A program made the translations under genes and the position numbers. The notes beneath the pieces were generated by a model that worked only from the letters and a program-made list of their open reading frames with translations, was not told the origin of the DNA and did no database searches. Shown in pieces: positions 42,819 through 53,122 of a stretch of 64,000 bases of DNA; within the stretch, counting starts at the first letter, position 1; each line of letters begins with the position of its first letter. The stretch is from NCBI GenBank assembly GCA_028819475.1, contig JAPPLJ010000001.1:1-64000 (forward strand), read 5' to 3'. Source of the stretch: Rhodospirillaceae bacterium. GTDB lineage: Bacteria; Pseudomonadota; Alphaproteobacteria; Bin65.

Positions 42819-45017
42819 TTACCTTATATCGGCCACGGCGCGCCCGCGCGCCAACCGGATTTGACGCGTCTGCATGGGCGGGCGGCTGACCCAGGGCCGG
42901 TCGCCGCGCACGTCCCGGTCGGTGCGGATCGTCACCCGCCCCGCCGAAATGCCGATTGCGTAGCTGCCGTTGCGCATCAGCGTCCGCCGGTCGATTGCCC
43001 ATGGGACCGTGGGACACCGTCGCCGGACATCGAAGTCCGCCACGATCATGAAGGCGCGCCGGCAGTCCTCCGCCAAAGCCGCCGGGTCGGCCGGGAAGGC
43101 GATCAACCTGCCATCCAGCCGGTAGATGCAGCCAAGCGGGTCGCAGCGTACCCGGCTCAACCGGTCGCTGTGCCAGAACCGCGGCCGGCGCTGCGCCTCG
43201 CCCTCGCGCCAGACCCGGGCGATGAAACGGCCGCGCCGCGCCGAAGACACGGCGAGCGCCCCGTCGGCGGTGCGGGTCGCGACGAGCTGCACCTCCGGCG
43301 AGACCAGGATATCGGGCGGGGCGACGGTGAGGCTGCTGGCGAGGCCGGCCGCAATGGCGGCAACGCCGGCGAACCGCCAGCGACGCTGCCAGATCGTAAG
43401 CCAGAGGCCGCCGGCGACGATCAGCGCCATGCCCCAGGCCAGCGGCGCCGGCGCCAGCGCCAGCGCGCCGGGCAGGCCGGCAACGCCGTGGGCGACCCAC
43501 AGCATCAGGTCGATGCCCCGGGCCATCAGCCAGAGCGGCCCGGCTTCCAGCCCGAACGGCATGGCGAACAGGGCCAGCAGCCCCATCGGCAGGACGAAGA
43601 AGGAAACGATCGGCACCGCGGCCAGGTTGGCGGCCAGGCCATACATCGCCAGCCGGTGGAAATGGAACAGGGCGAACGGCCCGGTCGCCGCGCCGGCGAT
43701 CAGGCTGGCCGCACCGATGCCGACCAGGGCGCGCACAGGCCGCGGCAGCCGCGGCGTCCGGTTTCTCATCCGCCAGATCGACCAGGCCTCGTAAGCCGCG
43801 ACCAGCGCAACCACCGCGGCGAAGGACATCTGGAAACTGGGCGTGGGCAGGCTCTCCGGCGACAGCAGAAGCAGGACCGTCGCCGCCGCCGCCACAAGCC
43901 GCATCGAAATTGCGACCCGGCCGACCAGGACGCCCGCCATCACCACCGCCAGCATCAGGAAAGCGCGCTGGGTCGGAATCGTCGCGCCGGTCAGCAGCAG
44001 GTAGCCCGCCGCGACCGCCAGCGCGCCGATCGCGGCAATCTTTCGCGTCGGCCAGCGCAGAGCCGCGCCGGGAACCAGCGCCAGACCGAACCACAGGGCG
44101 AAGAAGGCGATGCCGGCGATCATGCCGATATGCAATCCGGAAATCGCCAGCAGATGCGCCAGGCCGGCGTTGCGGATCGCCGTCATCGTTTCGGGCGAAA
44201 TGCCGCCGCGATGCCCGGTCAGCAGGGCGGCCGCCACCGCGCCGGCATCGCCGGACAGAACCGCCCCGATACGCCGCATCGCGGTATCCCGCAGACGCTC
44301 GATCCGCGAATCGAGCCATCCGGTGCGGGCTTCCCGGACCGCAACGGGCGCCGTGACCGCAAAACCGCTGGCGCCTATGCGCTCAAAATAGGCCCGGCGC
44401 TGGAAATCCGCCGCGCCGGGGGCGACCGGCGGCCGGACCGGCAGCAGGACGGCGCGCAGCATGACGGTCCGGCCGGGCCGCAGGCCGGTCCAGCCGAGGC
44501 GAACCGTGAGGCGAACCCGCTCCGGCGTTTCGGCCGCGGCAAGCCTGCCGATCGCGAGATCGTCCAGCACCGCGCGCGCACCGTGGCGGAGCGGATCGAC
44601 GGCGACCACCCGGCCGGTAACGGTCACCGGACCGATCTTGCGGCTGATCGCCGGCGCCTCGACGCTCCAGGTCCGCACCGCGGCGGCTGCGTAGCCGATC
44701 GCGCAGAGGAGAAGCAGGAAAGCCGGGAATCTCAGGAGTTCCCGGCGCCATCCCGCCCCAAGCACAACGGCCGCAATTGCCGGCAGGGCGAGCGCCATCG
44801 ACAAGGCCGGTTCGGCCGTCCCGGAGAAGTAGAGAAAAACGCCGAGGCCGACGGCGGCCGGAGACCAGAGCAGCCAGCGTTCCCGTTCGTCGGACAGTCG
44901 CGCCGCCAGCCCGCCGGCAAACAGCCCTGCCGCACGGCCGAACACGCCGCCCGCATCCTCCGGCAGGCAGCGCCGCATCCTTGCCATCTGGCCGATCCAG
45001 CCGGGGATCGGGCGCAC
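42819..45017 (-). CDS. comEC: ComEC/Rec2-type DNA uptake channel protein
   Basis: A protein of up to 732 residues. An N-terminal hydrophobic and DUF4131-like region (about 40-230) is followed by the competence domain with LAHLLAISGLHIGMIAGIAF (~285-304), TGATIPTQRAFLM and PSFQMSFAAV. Ten or more membrane helices are seen. The C-terminal third is soluble-looking and lacks an obvious metal site of the beta-lactamase-like kind. ComEC carries single-stranded DNA across the inner membrane during transformation. The GTG at 45017 overlaps its own purine-rich box, so the ATG at 44987 is a good alternative. Confidence 0.88.
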   Translation of the reverse strand: MRPIPGWIGQMARMRRCLPEDAGGVFGRAAGLFAGGLAARLSDERERWLLWSPAAVGLGVFLYFSGTAEPALSMALALPAIAAVVLGAGWRRELLRFPAFLLLLCAIGYAAAAVRTWSVEAPAISRKIGPVTVTGRVVAVDPLRHGARAVLDDLAIGRLAAAETPERVRLTVRLGWTGLRPGRTVMLRAVLLPVRPPVAPGAADFQRRAYFERIGASGFAVTAPVAVREARTGWLDSRIERLRDTAMRRIGAVLSGDAGAVAAALLTGHRGGISPETMTAIRNAGLAHLLAISGLHIGMIAGIAFFALWFGLALVPGAALRWPTRKIAAIGALAVAAGYLLLTGATIPTQRAFLMLAVVMAGVLVGRVAISMRLVAAAATVLLLLSPESLPTPSFQMSFAAVVALVAAYEAWSIWRMRNRTPRLPRPVRALVGIGAASLIAGAATGPFALFHFHRLAMYGLAANLAAVPIVSFFVLPMGLLALFAMPFGLEAGPLWLMARGIDLMLWVAHGVAGLPGALALAPAPLAWGMALIVAGGLWLTIWQRRWRFAGVAAIAAGLASSLTVAPPDILVSPEVQLVATRTADGALAVSSARRGRFIARVWREGEAQRRPRFWHSDRLSRVRCDPLGCIYRLDGRLIAFPADPAALAEDCRRAFMIVADFDVRRRCPTVPWAIDRRTLMRNGSYAIGISAGRVTIRTDRDVRGDRPWVSRPPMQTRQIRLARGRAVADIR

Positions 45018-45168
45018 TCCTCTGAACGTCTATTCTTCTTGTTTTCCGGGTGCGTGCATGGCGACAGCGGCTGTGCTATGGCACCCACCCGTCCGGCCCG
45101 CTTCCACGCCTCTGCCCGTACGACGCGCGGCGCTCCGGCCGTAGCCGCGAAATCTACATGAAGCGCCG

Positions 45169-46581
45169 ATGACTGTCGTTACCCGTTTTGCCCCCTCGCC
45201 GACGGGATTTCTCCATATTGGCGGCGCCCGGACCGCCCTGTTCAACCGGCTTTACGCGCGGCGGCAGGGCGGGCAATTCCTGCTGCGCATCGAAGACACC
45301 GACCGCGCGCGCTCGACCGACGCTGCCAAACGGGCCATCCTGGACGGCCTGCGCTGGCTCGGCCTGGAATGGGACGGCGCGCCGGCCTACCAGTCGGACC
45401 GCCTCGAACGGCACGCCGCAGTGGCGCAAGAACTGCTCGATGCGGGCGGGGCCTATCGCTGCTATTGCAGCCCGGACGAACTGGCCGCGATGCGGGAGGC
45501 GGCGCGCAAACGCGGCAGCGGGCGGCTCTATGACGGCACCTGGCGCGACCGCGATCCGGCGGAGGCGCCGGAGGGTGTCGCGCCGGTGGTGCGCCTGAGA
45601 GCGCCGCTGGACGGCGAGACCGTCATCGACGACGCGGTCCAGGGCCGGGTGACGGTGCGCAACGACCAGCTCGACGACATGGTCCTGCTGCGCGCGGACG
45701 GCACGCCGACCTACATGCTGTCCGTCGTCGTCGACGACCATGACATGGCTATCACCCATATCGTGCGCGGCGACGATCACCTGACCAACGCATTCCGCCA
45801 GGCGCTGATCTACCGGGCCATGGGCTGGGATATTCCGGCCTTCGCGCATATTCCGCTCATCCACGGGCCGGACGGCGCCAAACTGTCCAAGCGGCACGGC
45901 GCGCTGGGCATCGAGGCCTATCGCGACATGGGCTTTCCGCCGGAAGCCATGTGCAACTATCTCGCCCGGCTCGGCTGGAGCCATGGCGACGACGAGATCT
46001 TCTCCATGGCGCAGGCGGCGGACTGGTTCGATCTCAAGGATGTCGGCAGGTCCCCGGCCCGCTTCGATCTCGCAAAGCTGACCAGCCTCAGCGCCCACTA
46101 CATTCGGGAGACGGCTGACGGCCCGCTCGCCGACGCGCTCGAACCCTTGGTCGCCGGGCTGCTCGGCGCGCCGCTTTCGCAGACGGAGCGCACCCGGCTG
46201 CGCGCCGGCCTGTCCGGGCTGAAACCGCGGGCGAAGACGCTGGCCGACCTCGCGGAGTCCGCCCTGTTCTACTGCCGGCCGCGGCCTCTGGAGCCGGACG
46301 CCAAGGCGGCGAAACTGCTGGACGATGCCGGCAAGGCCCGGCTGGCGCTCGGCCGGGCGGCGCTCGCCGGGCTGGACGACTGGTCCGCGGCAAGTGCCGA
46401 AGCGGCCATCCGCGCCGCCGCCGAATCCGCCGGAGAAAAACTGGGCAGCCTCGCCCAGCCCTTGCGCGCGGCGCTCACCGGCAGCACGGTCTCGCCGGGA
46501 ATTTTCGAGGTTCTGGATGTGCTCGGCCGTGCGGAGAGCCTCGGCCGGATCGACGACGGTCTCGGGCGGACCGCCGGTTGA
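45169..46581 (+). CDS. gltX: Glutamyl-tRNA synthetase
   Basis: A 470-residue class I aminoacyl-tRNA synthetase charging tRNA-Glu. [19 protein letters not shown] (5-23) carries the HIGH-type motif, IEDTDRARS follows, and [11 protein letters not shown] (about 238-248) is the KMSKS-type loop. Length is normal. It is divergent from comEC over 150 bp and followed by gltA on the same strand. Confidence 0.96.
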   Translation: MTVVTRFAPSPTGFLHIGGARTALFNRLYARRQGGQFLLRIEDTDRARSTDAAKRAILDGLRWLGLEWDGAPAYQSDRLERHAAVAQELLDAGGAYRCYCSPDELAAMREAARKRGSGRLYDGTWRDRDPAEAPEGVAPVVRLRAPLDGETVIDDAVQGRVTVRNDQLDDMVLLRADGTPTYMLSVVVDDHDMAITHIVRGDDHLTNAFRQALIYRAMGWDIPAFAHIPLIHGPDGAKLSKRHGALGIEAYRDMGFPPEAMCNYLARLGWSHGDDEIFSMAQAADWFDLKDVGRSPARFDLAKLTSLSAHYIRETADGPLADALEPLVAGLLGAPLSQTERTRLRAGLSGLKPRAKTLADLAESALFYCRPRPLEPDAKAAKLLDDAGKARLALGRAALAGLDDWSAASAEAAIRAAAESAGEKLGSLAQPLRAALTGSTVSPGIFEVLDVLGRAESLGRIDDGLGRTAG

Positions 46582-46765
46582 ACCGCGCCGTCGCCGTCCC
46601 GGCGGTTCCCTGCCCGACGTTGCATTTGCCCAACCGGGCCCGACGGCCTATTTTCCGCTTGATGCTGCGCTGCACCACGGCCCTGTCCGCGCCCTGCGCA
46701 CGGACATGCGGAACGCCGGTCGGGGCAGCATCGGGAACGACCGCGAACCCTATGCCGGGAACACC

Positions 46766-48091
46766 ATGAACGATATGTCCGAGACCGCCGGCGGCGCTAC
46801 CACGCAGTCCCTTACCGTGACCGACAATGCGACCGGACAGACGCTTGAGCTGCCGGTGCGCCAGGGAACGGAAGGCCCGCGGGTCGCAGACATCCGCCGT
46901 CTTTACAGCGATATGGGCATATTCACTTACGATCCGGGCTTCACCGCCACCGGCAGTTGCGAATCCAAGATCACCTTTATCGACGGCGACGAGGGCGTGC
47001 TGCTGCACCGCGGCTACGCCATCGAGGAACTGGCCGAGCACAGCGATTTCCTCGAGGTCTGTTTCCTGCTGCTCTACGGCCATCTGCCGGACAAGGCGGA
47101 AAAGGAGGATTTCGAACAGACCATCTCCATGCACACGATGGTCCACGAACAGATGCGGACCTTTTTCAGCGGCTTCCGCCGCGACGCGCATCCCATGGCG
47201 ATCATGGTCGGCGTTGTCGGCGCCATGTCCGCCTTCTATCACGACAGCACCGACATCGACGATCCGTACCAGCGCATGGTCGCGTCGCACCGGCTGATCG
47301 CCAAGATTCCGACCATCGCGGCCATGGCCTACAAATACTCGATCGGCCAGCCCTTCATGTATCCGCGCAACGAACTGCGCTACGCGGAAAACTTCCTGCA
47401 CATGACCTTCAACGTGCCGTGCGAGGACAGGCCGGTTTCGCCGGTGCTCGCCCGCGCGATGGACCGCATCTTCATCCTGCACGCCGATCACGAACAGAAC
47501 GCCTCGACCTCGACCGTCCGCCTCGCCGGTTCTTCGGGCGCCAACCCGTTCGCCTGCATCGCCGCGGGCATTGCGTCCCTGTGGGGCCCGGCCCATGGCG
47601 GCGCGAACGAGGCGGTGCTGAACATGCTGCGGGAGATCGGCAGCAAGGACCGTATCCCGGAGTTTCTGAAACGGGCCCGGGACAGGGACGACCCGTTCCG
47701 CCTGATGGGCTTCGGCCACCGGGTCTACAAGAATTACGATCCGCGCGCCGCGGTCCTCAAGCAATCCACCGATTCGGTGCTGGACGAACTGGGCGTGCGC
47801 AACGAGCCGCTGCTGGAACTGGCTTTGGAACTGGAGCGGATCGCCGGGGAAGACGAGTATTTCCAGCAACGCAAGCTGTTCCCGAACGTCGATTTCTATT
47901 CCGGCATCCTGCTGCAGGCGATGGGCTTCCCGACCTCGATGTTCACCGTGCTGTTCGCGCTCGCCCGCACGGTCGGCTGGATCGCCCAGTGGAAGGAAAT
48001 GATCGAGGACCCGGTCCAGAAGATCGGCCGCCCGCGCCAGCTCTACACCGGCGAAGCCCGCCGGCCCTTCGTGCCGCTGGACGAACGGTAG
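46766..48091 (+). CDS. gltA: Citrate synthase (type II)
   Basis: A 441-residue enzyme condensing acetyl-CoA and oxaloacetate. [26 protein letters not shown] is broken by the hinge; catalytic His lie in [14 protein letters not shown] (about residue 276) and [14 protein letters not shown] (about 317), and the Asp in VDFYSGI. The N-terminal beta-region ([13 protein letters not shown]) is that of hexameric, NADH-sensitive Gram-negative enzymes. The ATG at 46766 fits the conserved start; one at 46775 is possible. Confidence 0.96.
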   Translation: MNDMSETAGGATTQSLTVTDNATGQTLELPVRQGTEGPRVADIRRLYSDMGIFTYDPGFTATGSCESKITFIDGDEGVLLHRGYAIEELAEHSDFLEVCFLLLYGHLPDKAEKEDFEQTISMHTMVHEQMRTFFSGFRRDAHPMAIMVGVVGAMSAFYHDSTDIDDPYQRMVASHRLIAKIPTIAAMAYKYSIGQPFMYPRNELRYAENFLHMTFNVPCEDRPVSPVLARAMDRIFILHADHEQNASTSTVRLAGSSGANPFACIAAGIASLWGPAHGGANEAVLNMLREIGSKDRIPEFLKRARDRDDPFRLMGFGHRVYKNYDPRAAVLKQSTDSVLDELGVRNEPLLELALELERIAGEDEYFQQRKLFPNVDFYSGILLQAMGFPTSMFTVLFALARTVGWIAQWKEMIEDPVQKIGRPRQLYTGEARRPFVPLDER

Positions 48092-48194
48092 GCCGACGCA
48101 GCGCGCCGCCGCCGCCGCAACGGGTCCGGGCAGTTCGGAAGCCGGCTCCGCATTTGCCGAAACCGCCGCCTGACGCAGGCGCATCGCTAATTCG

Positions 48195-48222
48195 TTGACG
48201 GTCTTCCAACGGGGTTTAGGAT
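48195..48222 (+). promoter_or_regulatory. Promoter of the adenine deaminase-ABC operon
   Basis: TTGACG (48195-48200), 16 bp, TAGGAT (48217-48222). It would start transcription near 48229, which favours the ATG at 48261 over that at 48237. Confidence 0.45.
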
Positions 48223-48260
48223 CGTCCCTGCCCTGTATGGACAAATTCGGTCGCAGCGAA

Positions 48261-50063
48261 ATGAAGCGGCGAGACCTTATCGGTGTCGCGTTGGGTGTTG
48301 ACCCCCCTGACCTGGTCATCCGGTCGGCGACGCTGGTCAATGTGATCAGCCGCGAGCTTCATCCCGCGGACATCGTGGTCAAGGGCAGCCGAATCGCGGC
48401 CGTCCTCGACCCCGGCGGCACTTACGACAGAAGCGTGCATGTCATCGAGGCCGAAGGCCGGTTTGCGGCGCCAGGCTTCATCGATCCGCACGTCCATATC
48501 GAAAGTTCCATGATCACCGTGGCTGAATACGCCCGCGCCGTGATTCCGCGCGGCACCACGATGGTCGCAGCGGATCCGCACGAAATCGGCAACGTGCTGG
48601 GGCTTCCCGGGATGAAAGCCCTGTTCGAAGAAGCGAGCGCGGCGCCTCTGCGGGTCAGGTTGCGGGTGCCCGGACGAATCCCTGCGGTGCCGGCATGGAT
48701 GGAGACCTCCAACGGCGAGCTGAGCGTCGCCGACACCCGCGCCATGTTCGACTGGCCGGAGGCCCTGTGCCTCGCCGGGGACATCAATCCGAATCTGGTC
48801 CTGCGGCAGGACCGGGAACAGCTCGAAAAATTCGAACTGGCCGATGAATTGGGCGTCACGATCTCCGGCCAGTCGCCGGGCTTGAGCGGGCGGGCGCTGT
48901 CGGCGTTCGTGGCCGCCGGCCCCGAAGACTCGCACGTTGCGAGTTCGGTCGACGAAATTGTGGAAAATACCCGCGTCGGGATGCGGTCGGTCCTCGCGTT
49001 GCGGCCGGCCCGAAGGCTCGATGCTGCGCATATGGCGGAACTGGCCCGGCGCGTGGCCGAGGAAAGGCTGGACACCAGGCTGTTCCAGCTTTGCACCGAC
49101 GACATTCACGCCCACGATCTGCTCCACGAAGGTCATCTGGACCACCGCCTGCGGGTCGTGATCGAAGCCGGATTCGATCCGGTCGAGGCCTTTCAGTTCG
49201 CCACCCTGAACGTTGCGCAGGGCCTTCGCGTCGACCGGGACTATGGCAGCATCGGTCCCGGCAAGGTCGCCGATATCGTTCTCCTCGACGACCTTCGGGC
49301 GGTTTCCGTCGCGGCCACGATCATTGCCGGCCGGATCGTCTATGCCGATGGAGAATATCGCGGGGCCGGCGAAAGCCCGCGCTACCCCGATTGGACAAAA
49401 TCGACGATCCGCTATGCAAAGCCGCTGACGGCCGCCGATCTTTCGCTGCGGCCGCCGGGCAACGCCGATTCGGCGATGGTCCGTTGCATCGCGTCGCCCA
49501 CCGGCAAGGGCAGGAAAACGGCGAGGGAGGTCGAGCTTCCGGTCGAAGACGGGATCATCGTTCCCGCGCCCGAATGCGGCATCAACGCGCTCGCCGTCGT
49601 CGAGCGGCACAAGGCGAGCGGCGAAATCGGGCGCGGCTTCGCGACCAGCCTCAAGCTCCGGCGCGGCGCCATCGCCTGTTCGGTCAACCACGATGCGCAT
49701 AATGTGATGCTGCTCGGCGCCAACCACCGCGACATGGCGCTGGCCGGAAACCGCCTTGCGGAAATCGGCGGCGGATACGTTCTGGCCTGCGACGGCGAGG
49801 TCGTCGCCGAACTCGCGCTGCCCATCGCCGGGCTCATGTCGGAAGCGAGCATCGAGGAGGTGGCGTCGGACCTGAGGTCGCTCGAGGAGGCGCTGGGCGA
49901 TGTCCTTGGCGCGGACCTGGGCGACAAGGCGCTGATCAACATGAATTTTCTCTCGCTGCCAAATATTCCGGACTACGGCTTCACCAACAAGGGGCTCGTC
50001 GCTTCGGACCAGCGCATGCAGCTTGTCGAGACAGTCATCGAAGAAGGAGGGACAGTGACATGA
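48261..50063 (+). CDS. ade: Adenine deaminase
   Basis: A ~600-residue amidohydrolase turning adenine into hypoxanthine and ammonia. The metal site is in APGFIDPHVHIESSMIT (~70-86) and PRGTTMVAADPHEIGNVLG. QLCTDDIHAHDLLHEGHLDH corresponds to the FCTDD-type motif of bacterial Ade proteins. The C-terminal adenine-deaminase domain is present (GLMSEASIEEV...KGLVASDQRMQLVE). Start at 48261 gives the usual RRDLIGVALG opening. The gene's TGA overlaps the start of the following ABC binding-protein gene by ATGA, tying deaminase and transporter together. Confidence 0.88.
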   Translation: MKRRDLIGVALGVDPPDLVIRSATLVNVISRELHPADIVVKGSRIAAVLDPGGTYDRSVHVIEAEGRFAAPGFIDPHVHIESSMITVAEYARAVIPRGTTMVAADPHEIGNVLGLPGMKALFEEASAAPLRVRLRVPGRIPAVPAWMETSNGELSVADTRAMFDWPEALCLAGDINPNLVLRQDREQLEKFELADELGVTISGQSPGLSGRALSAFVAAGPEDSHVASSVDEIVENTRVGMRSVLALRPARRLDAAHMAELARRVAEERLDTRLFQLCTDDIHAHDLLHEGHLDHRLRVVIEAGFDPVEAFQFATLNVAQGLRVDRDYGSIGPGKVADIVLLDDLRAVSVAATIIAGRIVYADGEYRGAGESPRYPDWTKSTIRYAKPLTAADLSLRPPGNADSAMVRCIASPTGKGRKTAREVELPVEDGIIVPAPECGINALAVVERHKASGEIGRGFATSLKLRRGAIACSVNHDAHNVMLLGANHRDMALAGNRLAEIGGGYVLACDGEVVAELALPIAGLMSEASIEEVASDLRSLEEALGDVLGADLGDKALINMNFLSLPNIPDYGFTNKGLVASDQRMQLVETVIEEGGTVT

Positions 50064-51046
50064 AACCGCTAGCGATATTGAAAATGGGCTTCGTTGCCGC
50101 TGCGATTACGGCTTCAGCGGCATCCCCGTCATCTGCCGCCGACAGCGTCAAGGTGATGTTCGACTGGATTCCCGGCGGCTGGCACGCCGCCTGGTACGCC
50201 GGCAAAGTGAACGGCTGCTTCGGCGACCGGAAGCTGGAGGTCTCGTTGCAGCGCGGTTCGGGCGGCGTCGATACCGTCGCGAAGGTCGCGTCCGGGCTCG
50301 CGGACGTCGGCATGGCCGATCTCGGAACGGTGATGATCGGCGCGCACAAGAACAAGGCCGGCGTGAAAGCGATCTTTCCCGTCTATATGGACAACCCGTT
50401 CGGCATCCTGTCGCTGAAAACCACCAAAATCGCCTCGTTGAAGGATCTCGAAGGGCTGAAGCTGGCGGCCGGTCCGGGCGATTCCAACATCCAGATGTTG
50501 CCGTACGCGATGCAACTCGCCGGGGCGGACTTCAAGAAAGTGAAGGCTGAGCGGGCCGATTTCTCGGCGCTGCTCGGGCTGCTTCTGCGGGAAAAGGTCG
50601 AGGCGTTCACCACGTTTCTGACGACCGCACAAATTCTGAAAGCCGTTTCCAAGAGCGCCGGCAAGGAGGTTGCGTTCTACCACTACGGCAGGGATTTGAA
50701 GATCTACGGCTCGGTCATCTTCGCGACCGACACGTTCCTCAAGGAGCGCCCGGCGGTGGCGAAACGGCTGATGGCCGGCATGAAATGCGCCTACGAGGCC
50801 GCCCGCGCCAATCCCGACGCGGCGGCGGATGCGCTGCTTGCCGCGTTTCCGTCGAAAAAGCGAGGCGCGGAACTCGCCAGCATCCGGGGCGGCATCATCC
50901 TGACCTTCGGAGCCGGGACCTACAAGACGCACGGTTTCGAATGGGACATGGACAAAGTCGCCAGGACGTTCCAGCTGGCGCTGACCGCGCAGGGCGAAAA
51001 GGTGGAAGGCGCTGCCGGCGCCGCCTACGTGCACAAGTTCAAATGA
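50060..51046 (+). CDS. ABC transporter substrate-binding protein (NMT1/THI5-like)
   Basis: A 328-residue periplasmic protein. A signal peptide (1-26, ending PSSAA) is followed by VKVMFDWIPGGWHAAWYAGK, the pattern of NMT1/THI5 proteins that bind pyrimidine-like or aromatic heterocycles. DTVAKVASGLADVGMADLGTV and the glycine-rich GLKLAAGPGDSNIQ are further family features. Coupling with adenine deaminase makes adenine or a related purine or aminopyrimidine the likely ligand; thiamine precursors are an alternative. Confidence 0.82.
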   Translation: MKPLAILKMGFVAAAITASAASPSSAADSVKVMFDWIPGGWHAAWYAGKVNGCFGDRKLEVSLQRGSGGVDTVAKVASGLADVGMADLGTVMIGAHKNKAGVKAIFPVYMDNPFGILSLKTTKIASLKDLEGLKLAAGPGDSNIQMLPYAMQLAGADFKKVKAERADFSALLGLLLREKVEAFTTFLTTAQILKAVSKSAGKEVAFYHYGRDLKIYGSVIFATDTFLKERPAVAKRLMAGMKCAYEAARANPDAAADALLAAFPSKKRGAELASIRGGIILTFGAGTYKTHGFEWDMDKVARTFQLALTAQGEKVEGAAGAAYVHKFK

Positions 51047-51080
51047 TCCGTGCCGGCTTCAGTGACTTCGGACATCCGGG

Positions 51081-51875
51081 ATGACGGCGAGTGTCGACCG
51101 GGCGCACGTCGTCGTTTCCGAAGTCGCGAAAGAATTCGAAACGGGGGCCACGGAACCATTCGTGGCCCTCGACAATATCGACCTGACGATCGATCAGGGA
51201 GAATTCGTCCTCCTGCTGGGCCCGTCGGGCTGCGGAAAGTCCACGCTTCTGCGCCTGATTGCCGGCCTCGACGCGTCGACCCGGGGTGACATCCGCGTCA
51301 GCGGAGACCCGATCGCCGCCGGGTTCGAGCGGATCGGGATGGTCTTTCAGCAGCCCACGCTCCTGCCGTGGCTGTCGATACTCGAAAACGTCGTCTACCC
51401 GGCACGGGTGCGCTCGCAACGACTGGCACGGGAAAAACGGGGCGAAGCCCTGCGCCTGCTGGACATGGTCGGCTTGTCGCGGGTCGCCGACCAGCCGCCG
51501 AGCAGCCTGTCCGGCGGGATGCAGCAGCGCGCCGCAATCTGCCGCTCGCTGATCCTCGATCCGGAAATCCTGGTCATGGACGAGCCGTTCAGCGCGCTCG
51601 ATGCCATGACGCGCGAGGAATTGCAGTTCGAACTGCTCCGTATCCACGCCGACAGCGGCAAGACGATCATCTTCGTAACGCATTCCATTCCCGAGGCCGT
51701 CCTGATGTCGTCGAAGATCGTCGTCATGGCGACCTCGCCGGGAAGAATCGCCGAGACACTCGAAACCGGCATGCCGCATCCGCGCACCCTCGAATCGCTC
51801 CGGCTCGACAGGGCTCGGGAGCTCGATGGCCGGATTCGGCAGCTGATCTACGGACGGGACCGGGGACAGGAATGA
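51081..51875 (+). CDS. ABC transporter ATP-binding protein
   Basis: A 264-residue ATPase of the nitrate/sulfonate/taurine (SsuB/TauB) type. It has Walker A LLGPSGCGKSTLLRLIAG (~43-60), the Q-loop MVFQQPTLLPWLS, the signature SLSGGMQQRAAICRSL, Walker B LVMDEPFSALD and switch His in FVTHSIPEA. It is 34 bp after the binding-protein gene and overlaps the permease start (ATGA). Confidence 0.93.
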   Translation: MTASVDRAHVVVSEVAKEFETGATEPFVALDNIDLTIDQGEFVLLLGPSGCGKSTLLRLIAGLDASTRGDIRVSGDPIAAGFERIGMVFQQPTLLPWLSILENVVYPARVRSQRLAREKRGEALRLLDMVGLSRVADQPPSSLSGGMQQRAAICRSLILDPEILVMDEPFSALDAMTREELQFELLRIHADSGKTIIFVTHSIPEAVLMSSKIVVMATSPGRIAETLETGMPHPRTLESLRLDRARELDGRIRQLIYGRDRGQE

Positions 51876-52633
51876 AACTGCGCCTGATCCTGTTGCCGAC
51901 CGCAAGCCTCGCCGCGATGCTGGCATTGTGGGAACTTGCGGTGTTCGCCTTGGAGATTCCCGCCTATCTCCTGCCGGCGCCCAGCCGCGTCTGGTCGGCT
52001 GCAGTCGATATCGCGGCGGTCCTGCCGCGTCACATCATGGCGACGCTCGTGACCGTTCTCTCGGGATTTGCGCTATCTACGGCCATATCGATACCCTTGG
52101 GGGTCGTCCTTTCGATCAACAAGACCGTTTCCGAGGCGCTTTATCCGCTGCTGGTTTTTGCCAATGCCGTGCCGGTGATCGCGGTCGCGCCGATCATTGT
52201 CGTCATGTTCGGAACCGGCTTGGAATCGCGCCTGGTAATCACCTTGATGGTCTGTTTCTTCCCCATCATGGTCGCCACCGCGACCGGCATTCTCGACACC
52301 CCGAAGGAATTTCTCGACCTCAGCAAATCGACGGGTGCGTCGTTCGGGACGGAACTTCTCACCATTCGCATGCCGCACGCTGCGCCCTTCATATTCAGTG
52401 GTCTCAAGATCGGAATTACCCTGTCCGTGATCGGCGCCGTCGTCGGCGAATTCATTACCTCGCAAAAGGGTCTCGGATTTCTGATCGTGTCCGCCACCAC
52501 CAATTTCGATCTGGCTCAGGCAATCGCGTCGGTCGTGGCGCTGGCGCTGATGAGCGTGGTGCTCTACCAGATCGTTCAACAGGTGCAGAAATTCTGGTTG
52601 CCGTGGTCGATCAAGTCCGAGTCGATGACCTGA
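51872..52633 (+). CDS. ABC transporter permease
   Basis: A 253-residue membrane protein with six helices, the first at 5-27 (LPTASLAAMLALWELAVFAL). The EAA-like loop near residues 148-170 (EFLDLSKSTGASFGTELLTI, then RMPHAAP) contacts the ATPase. It belongs to the SsuC/TauC/NMT1-associated type. It completes the importer ade-SBP-ATPase-permease, last in the operon. Confidence 0.92.
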   Translation: MKLRLILLPTASLAAMLALWELAVFALEIPAYLLPAPSRVWSAAVDIAAVLPRHIMATLVTVLSGFALSTAISIPLGVVLSINKTVSEALYPLLVFANAVPVIAVAPIIVVMFGTGLESRLVITLMVCFFPIMVATATGILDTPKEFLDLSKSTGASFGTELLTIRMPHAAPFIFSGLKIGITLSVIGAVVGEFITSQKGLGFLIVSATTNFDLAQAIASVVALALMSVVLYQIVQQVQKFWLPWSIKSESMT

Positions 52634-52717
52634 TCCGGACGCCCGCGAATTCCGGATTCCAGGTCAGGAATACCGACATTCGGCAGGGCCGCGCCCGTTT
52701 CGAAGGTTCCCGCGCCT

Positions 52718-53122
52718 CTACGTTTCGATCAGTTCGACCCTGTAACCGTCCGGGTCTTCGATGAAGGCGATGACCATGGCGCTGTGCTTCATCGGGCCCG
52801 GCGGACGCAGGACGGTGATACCGGCGGCTTCCAGCTTTGCGCAGGTTCCGTGGATATCCGGCACGCCCAGCGCGATATGGCCATAGCCGGTCCCGATTTC
52901 GTAGGGCTCTTCCCGGTCCCAGTTGTGCGTCAACTCCAGCACGGTGTTGCCGGCCTGGTCGCCGTAGCCGACAAAGGCGAGCGTGAACCGGCCGCCCGGG
53001 AAGTCCCGCTTGCGCAGGAGCGACATGCCGAGATGTCCGGTGTAGAACGCGATGGACTCTTCCAGGTCCCGCACCCGCAGCATGGTGTGCAGCATGCGGA
53101 AAGCGGGCCTTCCGTCATTCAT
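52718..53122 (-). CDS. gloA: Lactoylglutathione lyase (glyoxalase I)
   Basis: A 134-residue metalloenzyme converting the methylglyoxal-glutathione adduct to S-lactoylglutathione. MLHTMLRVRDLEESIAFYTGHLGMSLL supplies the first metal His, ELTHNWD a Glu, YGHIALGVPDI the second His, and EDPDGYRVELIE the last Glu; all four are present. Nickel use is usual for this form. Its ATG at 53122 overlaps the lpxB stop (8 bp), so it closes the lpx operon. Confidence 0.92.
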   Translation of the reverse strand: MNDGRPAFRMLHTMLRVRDLEESIAFYTGHLGMSLLRKRDFPGGRFTLAFVGYGDQAGNTVLELTHNWDREEPYEIGTGYGHIALGVPDIHGTCAKLEAAGITVLRPPGPMKHSAMVIAFIEDPDGYRVELIET

